From positions 149,379 through 213,378 of the forward strand of contig NZ_BBUZ01000035.1 of assembly GCF_001417735.1 (NCBI RefSeq): DNA of 64,000 nucleotides, given 5' to 3'. This DNA comes from Streptomyces sp. NBRC 110028 (GTDB lineage: Bacteria; Actinomycetota; Actinomycetes; Streptomycetales; Streptomycetaceae). Under the pieces are notes generated by a model that had not been told where the DNA came from, made no database searches, and was given only the letters and a program-made list of their open reading frames with translations. This document shows, in pieces, positions 30,740 to 42,124 of this stretch (position 1 is its first letter; the number at the start of each line of letters is the position of its first letter). Made by a program: the position numbers and the translations under genes.

Positions 30740-31504
30740 TCAGGGGGCGGGGGTGTCCTGTGGGGGCCGGGGGCGGGCCGGGGAGTAGAGGTGGCTGTCG
30801 CGGAACTGTTCGGCGGCCAGGGTGCGGCCCACCATGATGACGGCCGTACGCACCACTCCGGCCGCCTTCACCTGGTCCGCGATGTCCGCCAGGGTGCCGC
30901 GCAGCACCAGTTCGCCGGGGCGGCTGGCCATGGCGACCACGGCGGCCGGGCAGTCGGGGCCGTAGTGCGGGAGGAGTTCGCCGACCACGCGGTCCACGTA
31001 GCGGGCGGCGAGGTGCAGGACGAGCAGGGCGCGGCTGCGGCCGAGGGTGGCCAGGTCCTCGCCGTCGGGCATGGGGGTGGCCTGCTGGGCGACGCGGGTG
31101 AGGATGACGGTCTGGCCGACGGTCGGCACGGTCAGCTCCCGGCCCAGGGCCGCGGCCGCGGCGGCGAAGGCCGGGACGCCGGGGACGACCTCGTACGGGA
31201 TTCCGGCCGCGTCGAGGCGCCGCATTTGCTCGGCGACGGCGCTGAAGACCGACGGATCGCCGGAGTGGAGGCGTGCCACGTCGTGGCCCGCCTCGTGGGC
31301 GGCGGCGAACTCGGCGGTGATCTGGTCGAGATCGAGCCCGGCGGTGTCCACGAGCCGGGCGTCCGGCGGGCATTCGGCCAGCAGTTCGCGGGGGACGAGG
31401 CTGCCCGCGTAGAGGCACACCCGGCAGCGGGCGAGGGTGCGCGCGCCGCGCAGGGTGATGAGATCGGCGGCGCCGGGGCCCGCGCCGATGAAGTACACCG
31501 TCAT
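30740..31504 (-). CDS. cobM: precorrin-4 C11-methyltransferase
   Basis: The 254-aa protein is a single tetrapyrrole methylase. It has VYFIGAGPGAADLITLRG at the N-terminus, CLYAGSLVPRELLA, RLHSGDPSVFSAVAEQ, VVPGVPAFAAAAAALGREL and a C-terminal VIMVGRTL. It transfers methyl from S-adenosylmethionine to C11 of precorrin-4. Its ATG overlaps the cobL stop by three bases in the ATGA pattern, so it is the second gene of a cobL-cobM pair. Confidence 0.93.
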   Translation of the reverse strand: MTVYFIGAGPGAADLITLRGARTLARCRVCLYAGSLVPRELLAECPPDARLVDTAGLDLDQITAEFAAAHEAGHDVARLHSGDPSVFSAVAEQMRRLDAAGIPYEVVPGVPAFAAAAAALGRELTVPTVGQTVILTRVAQQATPMPDGEDLATLGRSRALLVLHLAARYVDRVVGELLPHYGPDCPAAVVAMASRPGELVLRGTLADIADQVKAAGVVRTAVIMVGRTLAAEQFRDSHLYSPARPRPPQDTPAP

Positions 31505-32742
31505 CGTGTCTCTCCTGGGACTGGGGCTTTGGTGGTGGACCACTGGGTGACCGGCATCGCCTGGCGCCAGCCGGTGAAGCCGCCCACGGGAGCGGCGTGG
31601 GAGACGGCGAGGCGGGTGAGGTCGCCGCCGTGGCGGGTGTACCAGCGGGTGAGCAGGGCTTCGGATTCGAGGGTCACGGTGTTGACCACGAGGCGGCCGC
31701 CCGGGGGGAGGGCGGTCCAGCAGGCCTCCAGGAGGCCGGGGGTGGTGGCGCCGCCGCCGACGAAGACGGCGTCGGGGGCGGGCAGGCCGGTGAGGGCGGC
31801 CGGGGCGGCGCCGGTGACGACGCGCAGGCCGGGGACGCCGAGGGTGGTGGCGTTGCGGGTGATGCGTGTCGCGCGGACCGGATCGCGTTCGACGGAGACG
31901 GCACGGCAGGCGGGGTGGGCGCGCATCCACTCCACGGCGATGGAGCCGGAGCCGCCGCCGACGTCCCACAGCAGTTCGCCCGGGGCGGGGGCGAGGGCGG
32001 CGAGGGTGGCGGCGCGGATGTGGCGTTTGGTCAGCTGGCCGTCGTGTTCGTACGCGGCGTCCGGCAGCCCGGGGACGGCGGACAGGCGCGGGGCATCCGG
32101 CGCCGGTGCGCAGTCGAGGGCGATGACGTTGAGGGGGTCGCCGGGCGGGTGGGGCCATGCCTCGGCGGTGCCCTCGACGGCGTGTTCCCGCGCGCCGCCC
32201 AGCTGTTCCAGGACCCGCATCCGGGTCGGGCCGAAGCCGCGGTCCCGCAGCAGCCCGGCGACCTCGGCCGGGGTCCCGGCGCCGGCGCTGAGGACGAGCA
32301 GCCGGCGGCCGGGGTACAGGGCGCGGGAGAGGGTGGCCAGGGGGCGGCCGACGAGGCTGATCACCTCGGTGGTCTCCTGTGCCCAGCCCAGCCGCGCGCA
32401 GGCGTAGGAGACGGACGACGGATGCGGCAGTACCCGCAGCGCGCCGGGGCCCAGCAGTTCGGTGAGGGTGCGTCCGATGCCGAAGAACATGGGGTCGCCG
32501 CTCGCCAGCACGCACACCTCGCGCCCGGTGTGCGCGGCGAGCAGCCCGGGGAGGGCGGGGCGCAGCGGGGACGGCCAGGGGACGCGTTCGGCGGCGCAGT
32601 CCGGTGGCAGCAGGTCGAGTTGGCGCGGTCCGCCGATGACGACCTCCGCCGTGCGCAGCGCCGCACGGCCGGCCGGGGCGAGCCCGCCCCATCCGTCGGC
32701 GCCGATGCCGATGACGGTCAGGGGGGTGGGTGGTGGGCTCAC
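31501..32742 (-). CDS. cobL: precorrin-6Y C5,15-methyltransferase (decarboxylating)
   Basis: The 413-aa protein fuses a CbiE-type methylase (LTVIGIGADGWGGLAPAGRAA, LASGDPMFFGIGRTL) to a CbiT-type methylase. The latter starts near residue 235 with LTKRHIRAATLAAL and has the SAM loop LLWDVGGGSGSIAVEWMRAHP. It methylates C5 and C15 and decarboxylates the acetate side chain. I chose the GTG at 32742 because GAGGAAC lies close upstream and the residues before it are not family-like. It is followed by cobM with overlap. Confidence 0.9.
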   Translation of the reverse strand: MSPPPTPLTVIGIGADGWGGLAPAGRAALRTAEVVIGGPRQLDLLPPDCAAERVPWPSPLRPALPGLLAAHTGREVCVLASGDPMFFGIGRTLTELLGPGALRVLPHPSSVSYACARLGWAQETTEVISLVGRPLATLSRALYPGRRLLVLSAGAGTPAEVAGLLRDRGFGPTRMRVLEQLGGAREHAVEGTAEAWPHPPGDPLNVIALDCAPAPDAPRLSAVPGLPDAAYEHDGQLTKRHIRAATLAALAPAPGELLWDVGGGSGSIAVEWMRAHPACRAVSVERDPVRATRITRNATTLGVPGLRVVTGAAPAALTGLPAPDAVFVGGGATTPGLLEACWTALPPGGRLVVNTVTLESEALLTRWYTRHGGDLTRLAVSHAAPVGGFTGWRQAMPVTQWSTTKAPVPGETR

Positions 32743-32823
32743 TGGGGTTCCTCGTGGTTCGGTGGCGGCTGGGGCCAGGAGGTTCGTTGTCCCCCAGGCC
32801 CCGGCCCGCACTCTACTGACCTG

Positions 32824-33573
32824 CTACGACGCCCCCGCGCCCGGCTCCGTCTCGGCGAGCGCCAGCAGCTCCTCCACCGTCATGCCGGCCGGTATCGGCT
32901 CGGGCGCGGGCGTCCGCAGCGGCGGTTGCCAGCCGTCCTCGGGGGCCCAGCGCCGGATGACGCGGGCGGGCGCCCCGGCGACCACGGCGTGGTCGGGCAC
33001 CTCGCCCCGTACGACCGCGCCGGCCGCGACGACGACGTTGCGGCCCAGCCGCGCCCCGGGCAGGATCACCGCGCCCGCGCCCAGCCAGCTCCCGGAGCCG
33101 ATCTCGACGGGGGCGGAGCGCGGCCACTGGCGGCCGATGGGCTGGTGGGGATCGTCGTAGGAGTGGTTGTCGCTGGTCACGTAGGTGTACGGGCCGCAGA
33201 ACACGTCGTCGCCGAAGACCACGTCCCGGGAGGCGATGACGTGGCTGCCGCGGCCCAGCACCACGCCGTCGCCGAGCCGCAGGATGGGGCCGGGGCCGAG
33301 GTCGAGGCCGGGCATCATGCCGACGGTGAGCGTGACCTGCTCGCCGATGACGCAGTGGTCGCCGAGTTCGATCCACGGTTCGCCGAAGACGGTGCCCTGG
33401 GGGAACGCCAGCCGGGTGCCGGTGCCGATGCGGCCGAAGCGGTACGGGCCGGGCCGCTCGGCGGTCACCGCGCCCGCGCGCTGCACGGCGCGCCACCCGC
33501 GGTGCACCAGCCGGGACGCGGCGCGGCGGCGCCACGCCCGCCAGGATGAGAACACGTTCTCGTTCTTCGGCAT
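32824..33573 (-). CDS. left-handed beta-helix acyltransferase
   Basis: The 249-aa protein has repeated hexapeptides of the LbH fold from about residue 65 to 215 (VIGEQVTLTVG, VVLGRGSHVIAS, VVFGDDVFCGPY, WLGAGAVILPGARLG, VVVAAGAVVRGEVP). A VAGAPARVIR end is typical of O-acetyltransferases of the NodL/maltose-acetyltransferase class. The substrate is unknown; a sugar or exopolysaccharide hydroxyl is most usual. The ATG at 33573 follows a TACGGT -10-like sequence by few bases and may be leaderless. The short interval to the FhuF-like gene on the same strand does not prove co-transcription. Confidence 0.82.
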   Translation of the reverse strand: MPKNENVFSSWRAWRRRAASRLVHRGWRAVQRAGAVTAERPGPYRFGRIGTGTRLAFPQGTVFGEPWIELGDHCVIGEQVTLTVGMMPGLDLGPGPILRLGDGVVLGRGSHVIASRDVVFGDDVFCGPYTYVTSDNHSYDDPHQPIGRQWPRSAPVEIGSGSWLGAGAVILPGARLGRNVVVAAGAVVRGEVPDHAVVAGAPARVIRRWAPEDGWQPPLRTPAPEPIPAGMTVEELLALAETEPGAGAS

Positions 33574-33622
33574 GTACACACCGTATCCGGCCGCCGCGGG
33601 GCCGTCTGCCTCGCATGCGCCC

Positions 33623-34348
33623 TCAACTCCCCGGCCGCCGCAGGACGCAGTCGCCGCACAGGCCACCGCCCGGCACCCGGTAGTACAGGCAGCAGCTGCG
33701 GCGCCGGAAGGCGGGCGGGGTGGTGGTCAGTCGGCCGGTGCCGCGCAGCGGCGGGTACGCGAACTGGGCGCGGACCACGGCCATCGCCCGCTCCCCCGCC
33801 TCGTCCAGGCCCCGCGCCCGGCACCAGTCGTGCAGCACCCGCAGCGAACCCACCAGCGCCGAGGCGGCGTTGCCCCACAGCAGCCGGTCCGAGACCCGGT
33901 AGGCGCGGCTGACGGCGTGGTGCAGCGGCGTCAGATGCGCGTACGCGGAGTCGGCGAGCTGCCCGGCGAGCCCGCCGGGTTCGCCCTTCACCGGTGGTGT
34001 GCCGGGCCACCACAGGTCGTCGGGGGCGGTGCGCCGGGGGTTCCACCACAGCCGGTCGGGGCGGAGGTCGTACACCGCGCCGGTCAGGGCCGCGGGGCCG
34101 AGCGCGAGGGACCAGACGCGGGCGGCGAGCCCTTGGAAGGTGAGGGAGGCCGCGACCCTCGGCTCGTCGGTGCCCAGGCTCGCGGCGACCGCCTCCACCC
34201 GGCCGCGCAGCGGGGGCGCGGCGGCGCCCCCGCCCGTCAGCCGGCAGGCCGCGCCGATCCGCTCGTACCCCTCCGCCGCCGGGTCACCGGAGCCGGTGCG
34301 CAGCGCGAAGAACGGCCCCACCTCGGCGGCCCGCGCCATGGCCGGCAT
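33623..34348 (-). CDS. FhuF-like [2Fe-2S] siderophore-iron reductase
   Basis: The 241-aa protein ends with RRSCCLYYRVPGGGLCGDC, the unusual C-C-x10-C-x2-C arrangement that binds [2Fe-2S] in FhuF-type ferric-siderophore reductases. The rest is a helical FhuF-like domain. It should release iron from imported siderophores in the cytosol. The start ATG at 34348 abuts, and shares bases with, the end of an inverted-repeat element. That element therefore supplies its upstream region and a possible ribosome-binding site (GGAAGG). A second ATG three codons later is equally possible. Confidence 0.75.
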   Translation of the reverse strand: MPAMARAAEVGPFFALRTGSGDPAAEGYERIGAACRLTGGGAAAPPLRGRVEAVAASLGTDEPRVAASLTFQGLAARVWSLALGPAALTGAVYDLRPDRLWWNPRRTAPDDLWWPGTPPVKGEPGGLAGQLADSAYAHLTPLHHAVSRAYRVSDRLLWGNAASALVGSLRVLHDWCRARGLDEAGERAMAVVRAQFAYPPLRGTGRLTTTPPAFRRRSCCLYYRVPGGGLCGDCVLRRPGS

Positions 34349-34513
34349 TAGGGGGTGCCTTCCGGATCATGCCGGGCTCGCGGGGTCTGGCACGCACGCT
34401 CGCCGCGTTGTCGTCGTCGCACGCAGCGCCGCTGCGCTCTCCTCCTCCGCCTTGCGATCGCACGCACCAGACCCCGCTCCCTGATCCGACCTGATCCGAA
34501 AGACACCCCCTAA
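34348..34513. repeat. imperfect inverted-repeat element, copy B (MITE-like)
   Basis: This is a 166-bp element whose two ends both read TTAGGGGGTG inward, then CCTTCCGGATCATG on the left and TCTTTCGGATCAGG on the right. Similarity continues through GGGGTCTGG on both sides (about 55 bp of imperfect inverted repeat). A 24-base block (34414-34437) is identical to copy A. If the repeats begin at GGGGGTG, each is flanked by TA, as with IS630/mariner-type MITEs. Its ends supply the meaB stop codon (TAG) and abut the start of the FhuF-like gene. Confidence 0.7.
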
Positions 34514-35510
34514 CGGGTGTCGGCGGCCGGGGTGCGGAACGCCTCCAGCAGCCGGTCCGCCGCCAGCGTCGCCGTCAGCGTGCCGTCGCGGACCTCCTGT
34601 TCGAGGGCGGGCGCGAGCCGGCGCACCTCGGGGTGGGCGTGCAGCCGGGCGAGCAGCTGGTCGCGGACCATGGACCAGGTCCAGCCCACCTGCTGGTCGC
34701 GGCGCTTGGCCTCCAGCGCGCCGGTGGCCTCCAGCACCCGGCGGTGCTGCTCCAGCCGCTCCCACACCACGTCGAGCCCGGTGTTCTCGCGCGCCGAGCA
34801 GGTGAGCACCGGCGGGTTCCACGGGGCGTCGGGGGGCTGCAACAGCCGCAGGGCGCCCGACAGTTCGCGGGCGGCGGACTTGGCGTCCCGGGCGTGGGGG
34901 CCGTCCGCCTTGTTGATGGTGACGACGTCGGCCAGTTCCAGGACGCCCTTCTTGATGCCCTGCAGCTGGTCTCCGGTGCGGGCCAGGGAGAGCAGCAGGA
35001 AGGTGTCGACCATGTCCGCGACGGCCGTCTCGGACTGGCCCACGCCGACGGTCTCCACCAGCAGCACGTCGTAGCCGGCGGCCTCCATCACCACCATGGA
35101 CTCCCGGGTGGCGCGGGCGACCCCGCCGAGCGTCCCGGCACTCGGCGAGGGCCGTACGAAGGCGCTGGGGTCGACGGCCAGCCGCTCCATCCGGGTCTTG
35201 TCGCCCAGAATGGAGCCGCCGGTGCGGCTGGAGGACGGGTCGACGGCGAGCACCGCCACCTTGTGGCCGAGCCCGGTGAGCATGGTGCCCAGGGCGTCGA
35301 TGAAGGTCGACTTGCCCACCCCGGGCACCCCGCTGATGCCGACCCGCCGCGCCCCGCCGGTGTGCGGCAGCAGTTCGATCAGCAGCCGCTGGGCGAGGTC
35401 GCGGTGGTCGGACCGGGTGGACTCGACGAGGGTGATGGCGCGGGCGATGTACGCGCGCTTCCCGTCGAGCACACCCTTGGCGTACTCCTCGATGTCGATC
35501 GTCCGTGGCA

Positions 35511-35511
<1 letters not shown>
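34510..35511 (-). CDS. meaB: methylmalonyl-CoA mutase-associated GTPase
   Basis: The 333-aa protein is a G3E-type GTPase chaperone. It has the P-loop GISGVPGVGKST at residues 58-69, VLAVDPSSSRTGGSILGDKTRM switch region, VETVGVGQSE, and the NKADG base-specificity motif. It protects and reloads methylmalonyl-CoA mutase with adenosylcobalamin. Its ATG overlaps the mutB stop by one base, placing it third in a mutA-mutB-meaB operon. The stop codon is provided by the end of the inverted-repeat element. Confidence 0.93.
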
Positions 35512-37750
<2,239 letters not shown>

Positions 37751-37754
<4 letters not shown>

Positions 37755-39649
37755 CGCACCCCCATGATGTCCAGAGCCGAGGACAGCACCTCGACCGCGT
37801 CACAGCCGACGTGGACAAAGCCGTCCACCCCGGCCCGCTCGTACTCGTCTTGCAGTGTCCCGGGCCGCCCGGCCAGCAGGACCCGGGCCGCCCCGGCGGC
37901 CTTCAGCCGCGCCGCCACGGCCGCCGCCTGTTCCGCGTAGACCTTGTCGCCGGAAGCCAGGCAGGCCACCGTGGCGCCGCTCGCGGCGAACGCCTCGGCC
38001 ACCGACTCCGCGTCGACCGTCGCCGGTTCCTGCACGGTCTCGATGCCGCCCGCCTGGAAGAGGTTGGCGGCGAAGGAGGCGCGGGCGGTGTGCACGGCCG
38101 CGGGCCCCAGCGCGGCCAGGAACACCCTCGGCCGGGCGCCCCGGTCGGCCGCGTGCGCGTCGGAGCGGGCGCGCAGCGCCTCGTACGCCTCGTCGCGGCG
38201 CACCCGCGGCAGCCCACCACCGGGCCGCTCGGGAGCGGCGGCGCGCTCGACCGGCGGCTCGGCCAGGTGCGGGAACTCGCTCACGCCGGTGATCGGCTCC
38301 TTGCGGCGGGCGAGGTCGCGCGAGCGGCGCTCCCAGGTGGCGGCCAGCCGGTCGCGCACCAGCCCGGAGGCGAGGGCGGCGGCCAGTCCCCCGGCCCGCT
38401 CGATCTCCTGGAACCAGGCCCACGCGGCGCGGCAGATGTCCTCGGTCAGCGACTCGACGTACCAGGAGCCGCCGGCCGGGTCGATCACCCGGGCCAGCCC
38501 CGACTCCTCCAGCAGGATCGTGGAGGTGTTGCGGGCGATACGGCGGGCGAAGTCGTCCGGCAGGCCGATCGCGCTGTCGAACGGCAGCACCGTGACCGCG
38601 TCGGCGCCGCCGACGCCGGCGGCCAGGCTCGCCACGGTGGTGCGGAGCATGTTCACCCACGGGTCGCGCCGGGTCATCATCACCGGCGAGGTGACGGCGT
38701 GCTGGCGCTGGGCGCACCCCGGTGCGCCCGTCGCCGCCCCGCACGCCTCGGCCACCCGCGCCCACAGCCGCCTCGCGGCGCGCAGCTTGGCGATGGTGGT
38801 GAACTGGTCGGCGGTGGCCGCGTAGCGGAACTCCAGCTCGGAGCAGGCCGCCTCGACCGTCATCCCGGCCGCGGTCAGCGCGCGCAGATACGCCACTGCG
38901 GCGGCCAGCGAACAGCCCAGCTCCTGGGCCACCCCGCCGCCCGCCTCGTGATACGGCAGCGCGTCCACGGTGAGGGCCCGGACGCCGCGGTGGTCGCGGT
39001 AGCAGGCGACCGCCAGGCCGGCGGCGGCCGCGAGGTGGGCGGGCAGGTCCGCGTCCCGGCCGGTGCGGGCCACCAGGCCCAGCGGGTCGGCGCCCAGGTT
39101 GCCGAGCGCCGCGTGCGGCGGCACCCGACGGTCGGCGTACAGCCGCAGCAGGGCGCGCGCCGCGGCCTCGAAGTCCGCACCCGCGTCGAGGACGACGGGC
39201 GCGAGGTCGAGGTAGACGCCCGCCAGGGCCTCGGGCAGCGCGTCGACGGCCACCCCGCCTTCGCCGACGGTCAGCCACACCGACCCGGCGCCGTTCTCCA
39301 GGTCCGCGAGCACGGCCCGGTTGGTGGAGCCCGCGTCCGGGTGGGCGTGCAGGGGGCGTACGTCCCAGCCGGAGACGGCGGATCCCGCGGGGCGCGCGCC
39401 GCGGAGATACGGGGCGAAGCCCGGGTAGCCGGAGTGGCCGGGGTCCTGGGGGGCGTCCTGGGCGGTGTAGAGGGGGCGGACGGTGATCCCGTCCTCGATC
39501 TCGGTCGCGAGGGCCGCTTCGGCCTGTACGCCCGTGGCGTCCGACGCGCCGGTTTTGCGCAGCACGCCTTCCACGAGGCGACGCCATTCGTCTCGCGTCA
39601 CATCCGGGAATTCATCGGCTAGGGGAAGCCCGTCGGGCAGGACCGTCAT
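37751..39649 (-). CDS. mutA: methylmalonyl-CoA mutase, small subunit
   Basis: The 632-aa protein is homologous to the large subunit (GFAPYLRGARPAG, ELEFRYAATADQFTTIAKLRAARRLWARV, LLEESGLARVIDPAGGSWYVESLT). It lacks the D-x-H-x2-G cobalt-ligand motif in its C-terminal domain, as expected for the non-catalytic partner. I take the ATG at 39649 (MTVLPDGLPLADEFPDVT); the open frame further upstream is not family-like. Only weak ribosome-binding character is visible, and a TTAGCC hexamer close upstream may be a -10 of a leaderless start. It heads the mutA-mutB-meaB operon. Confidence 0.92.
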
Positions 39650-39985
39650 GAAAGTGAGGCTAATGCGCTCGGCTAAAGGCGCAGCAGAGGGTAGAGCTGT
39701 GACCTTACTCTCGGCCCTGGCTGCCCGGCTCCAACCGATTACTCTCCGGTAAGTCCGGTGTTCATGGGGATCGTAGGGGTTGCCGCGACACCGCGCGAGG
39801 GTGCGGTCGCGGGGGCCGGTGTCCGGGGGCTCACGCCGTGCTCGCGGTACGCCGGCGACCATGGGAGAAGCGCTCTCACGCAGAGGCCCGCCCGGTGCGA
39901 CGGGGGATGCACACCGGGCGGGCTCGATGACCTTTTTACCGCATCCGGCGGGGGTTATGCATCAAAAATCTGTTCGCTTCTTCAT
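39650..39985. other. intergenic region with promoter side of mutA and an orphan terminator
   Basis: These 336 bases separate mutA from the orphan P450 gene; both lie on the minus strand. The left part should hold the mutA promoter. The right part holds a strong plus-strand terminator hairpin (39886-39937) and an AT-rich tract just downstream of the P450 stop. I found no riboswitch core here and no convincing ORF. Confidence 0.6.
39886..39937 (+). terminator. strong intrinsic terminator with no gene upstream
   Basis: Arms GCCCGCCCGGTG (39886-39897) and CACCGGGCGGGC (39912-39923) form a perfect 12-bp stem with a 14-base loop. It is followed on the plus strand by a short spacer and TTTTT (39933-39937). 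No plus-strand gene ends here, so it may end a small RNA transcribed from the mutA side, or it may insulate mutA. Confidence 0.6.
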
Positions 39986-41191
39986 TCACCAGGCCACGGG
40001 GAGCGAGATCAGGCCACGTGCGCGGATCGAAGGCCGCCACCGCAGCTCCTCCCTGGGCACGTCGAGGCGCAGCCCCGGAAAACGGGACAACAGCGTGGCC
40101 AGAGCGATGTCGGTCTCCATCCGGGCCAGCGGTGCGCCGAGGCAGTAGTGGATGCCGTGGCCGAGGGCAAGGTGCCCGGATCGGCCAATATGCGGATTGA
40201 GTGCGTCCGGGTCCTGGAAGCGGGCCGGATCACGGTGTGCCGAGGCGATGGAGAGCAGCACCGTCTCCCCGGCGGGGATCGTCACGCCGCCGATCTCGAT
40301 GTCCTCCCGGGGGAAGCGGCGGATCGCGAGCGGGGCCGGGGCCTCGTAGCGGGCCAGCTCGTCGAAGGCGGCCGGGACGCGGGCGGGGTCCGCGCGCAGT
40401 TCCTCCAGCAGACCGGGATGGTCGAGCAGGGAGAGCACCGAGTTGGCGATGAGGTGAACCGTGTTCTCGTACCCCGCGAGCAGGATGAGGAAGGCCAGCG
40501 AGGTCAGCTCGTCCTCGCTGAGCCGGTCGTCCCCGCCTCCCGTCTCCTCGTCGCGCACCCTGATCAGGTCGGACAGCAGATCGTCGCCGGGTTCGGCGCG
40601 CTTCTTCGCGATGAGGCCGGTGTAGAAGCGCAGCATGGCGCCGACCGCCTCCTTCGCGGCCTGGGGCCGCGCCGGGTCGGGGGTGATCAGCGCGTCGCTC
40701 CAGGCGCGGAAGTCGCGGCGGTGGCCCTCCGGGACGCCGAGCAGATCGCAGATGACGATGATGGGCAGCTGTCCGGCGTACGTGGCGAGCAGATCCGCGC
40801 GGCCCTCCGCCTCGATGGCGTCGAGCAGTTCACCGGCGACCCGGCGGACCGGTGCGCGCAGCTTCTCGACCCGGGCGGGGGTGAACGCCTTGGCCACGAG
40901 GCGGCGCACCCGGGTGTGGTCCGGCGGGTCCATGTTGAGCAGGTTCGCGTCCAGGGCGGGCGGCAGGGAGAAGCCGCTGAAGTTGCCCGGCGCGGCGTGG
41001 CGCTTGTCCACCGAGAGGCGTGGGTCGGCGAACGCCCGCCGCACATCGTCGTAGCGGGTGACCAGCCAGGCGGGGCGGCCGTCGGCGCCGGCGATCCGGT
41101 GGACCGGGCCCGCCTCCCGGAGCGCGGCCAGGGCCGGATACGGATCTTCGAGCAGCGCGGCGGTGTCGGCGGTGTCGGTGGTGTCCTGCAT
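39986..41191 (-). CDS. orphan cytochrome P450 (CYP105/107-like bacterial class)
   Basis: The 401-aa P450 has the I-helix LILLAGYENTVHL, the K-helix E-x2-R region (FDELARYEAPAPLAIRRF) and the heme loop LALGHGIHYCLGAP with Cys near residue 350. The first aromatic position of the heme loop, usually Phe, is Leu. It should be a soluble monooxygenase fed by ferredoxin; no redox partner adjoins it and the substrate is unknown. The nearest minus-strand gene upstream is a 56-aa peptide gene over 900 bases away, so a link is speculative. Confidence 0.88.
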   Translation of the reverse strand: MQDTTDTADTAALLEDPYPALAALREAGPVHRIAGADGRPAWLVTRYDDVRRAFADPRLSVDKRHAAPGNFSGFSLPPALDANLLNMDPPDHTRVRRLVAKAFTPARVEKLRAPVRRVAGELLDAIEAEGRADLLATYAGQLPIIVICDLLGVPEGHRRDFRAWSDALITPDPARPQAAKEAVGAMLRFYTGLIAKKRAEPGDDLLSDLIRVRDEETGGGDDRLSEDELTSLAFLILLAGYENTVHLIANSVLSLLDHPGLLEELRADPARVPAAFDELARYEAPAPLAIRRFPREDIEIGGVTIPAGETVLLSIASAHRDPARFQDPDALNPHIGRSGHLALGHGIHYCLGAPLARMETDIALATLLSRFPGLRLDVPREELRWRPSIRARGLISLPVAW

Positions 41192-42124
41192 GGCTCCCGA
41201 CCTTAGAGAGTGCCGTCGGTCCAGATCAGTGGCCGGGAGGCGGCGCCGGGGCTGAATCTCCCCGACGCCGCCTGCGCCACGGGCGGCCCCGACCCCCGTC
41301 CAGGGCCACCTCGTCCTTGATCCCCCCCGTTCACCGCCGCGGGCCGTGCCTTTCTGCTTGAATCAGCAAACCGCGTCCGAGCGCCGCCGCTCCCCCTTCG
41401 GCAGCAAGTTGCCAATCGCCGCACCGCGCCGCTTGAGCCTTGACACGCGGGATCCCGGGGGGCCGCACAGCGGCGGTCAGCAGGGGCGACGATGGGGTGG
41501 TTCGGGCCCGGTCGCCGCCGCGTCGAGCCGGCGCGATCGTGGTGACGGGCCGTCAGGCCGGGCTCGCCCCGCGCGAATCCCCGCCGCCGGATGTCCGGCC
41601 CGGCAGGATGCGGGGGGCCGCCACCGGCATCGGGAAGGATCAGCGGCGGTGCGGCGGCCGGCGCCGCCGTCGCGCGCCGCGCGTCATCGCGGCGTCTCCC
41701 CCGACTCGCCGGGAGCGGACCGGCCGCACGCCCCGGCGGTGCGCCCCGCTTGGCCGACCCGCTTGGCCGGCCCGCTTGGCCGACCCGCTTGGCCGACCCG
41801 CTCGCCGGGCACGTCGTACACCAGCGGCCCGCCCCCGCACCCGTCGGGGTGCGCCGGGAGGACGTACGGGATCATGGGCGGACGGCTCTGACGGGCCATC
41901 ATTGGGCGGGCGTTTCGGGCGGATCCGCGCTCGCCGCCCACAGACCGGCCGGCGAGCCGGCGAAGGAGGAGCGGGGCTGTCGGCCGAGCGGCCGGGCCGC
42001 GGCCCCGATGTCCGCTTGCTGCCAGCGGACAGCGGCCGGACCGGAGCAGGCGCCGGTCACGAACAGCGTCGTACGGACCGGCGGCCGTCCCCGTCGTCCG
42101 GCATGGAGGCGACGGTGGTGCCGC
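41192..42124. other. 933-bp region without a convincing gene
   Basis: Long frames exist here on both strands, but all have Arg/Pro/Gly-rich shadow-type translations and no ribosome-binding site. The only structured signal is a 13-bp tandem repeat (41747-41798). The right part must contain at least the downstream end of the small peptide gene's transcript. Confidence 0.6.
41747..41798. repeat. four tandem copies of a 13-bp unit
   Basis: The unit CGCTTGGCCGACC occurs four times head to tail, the second copy with one A-to-G change, and a fifth degenerate start follows. Because 13 is not a multiple of three and no gene is evident, it is probably non-coding and may vary in copy number. Confidence 0.75.
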
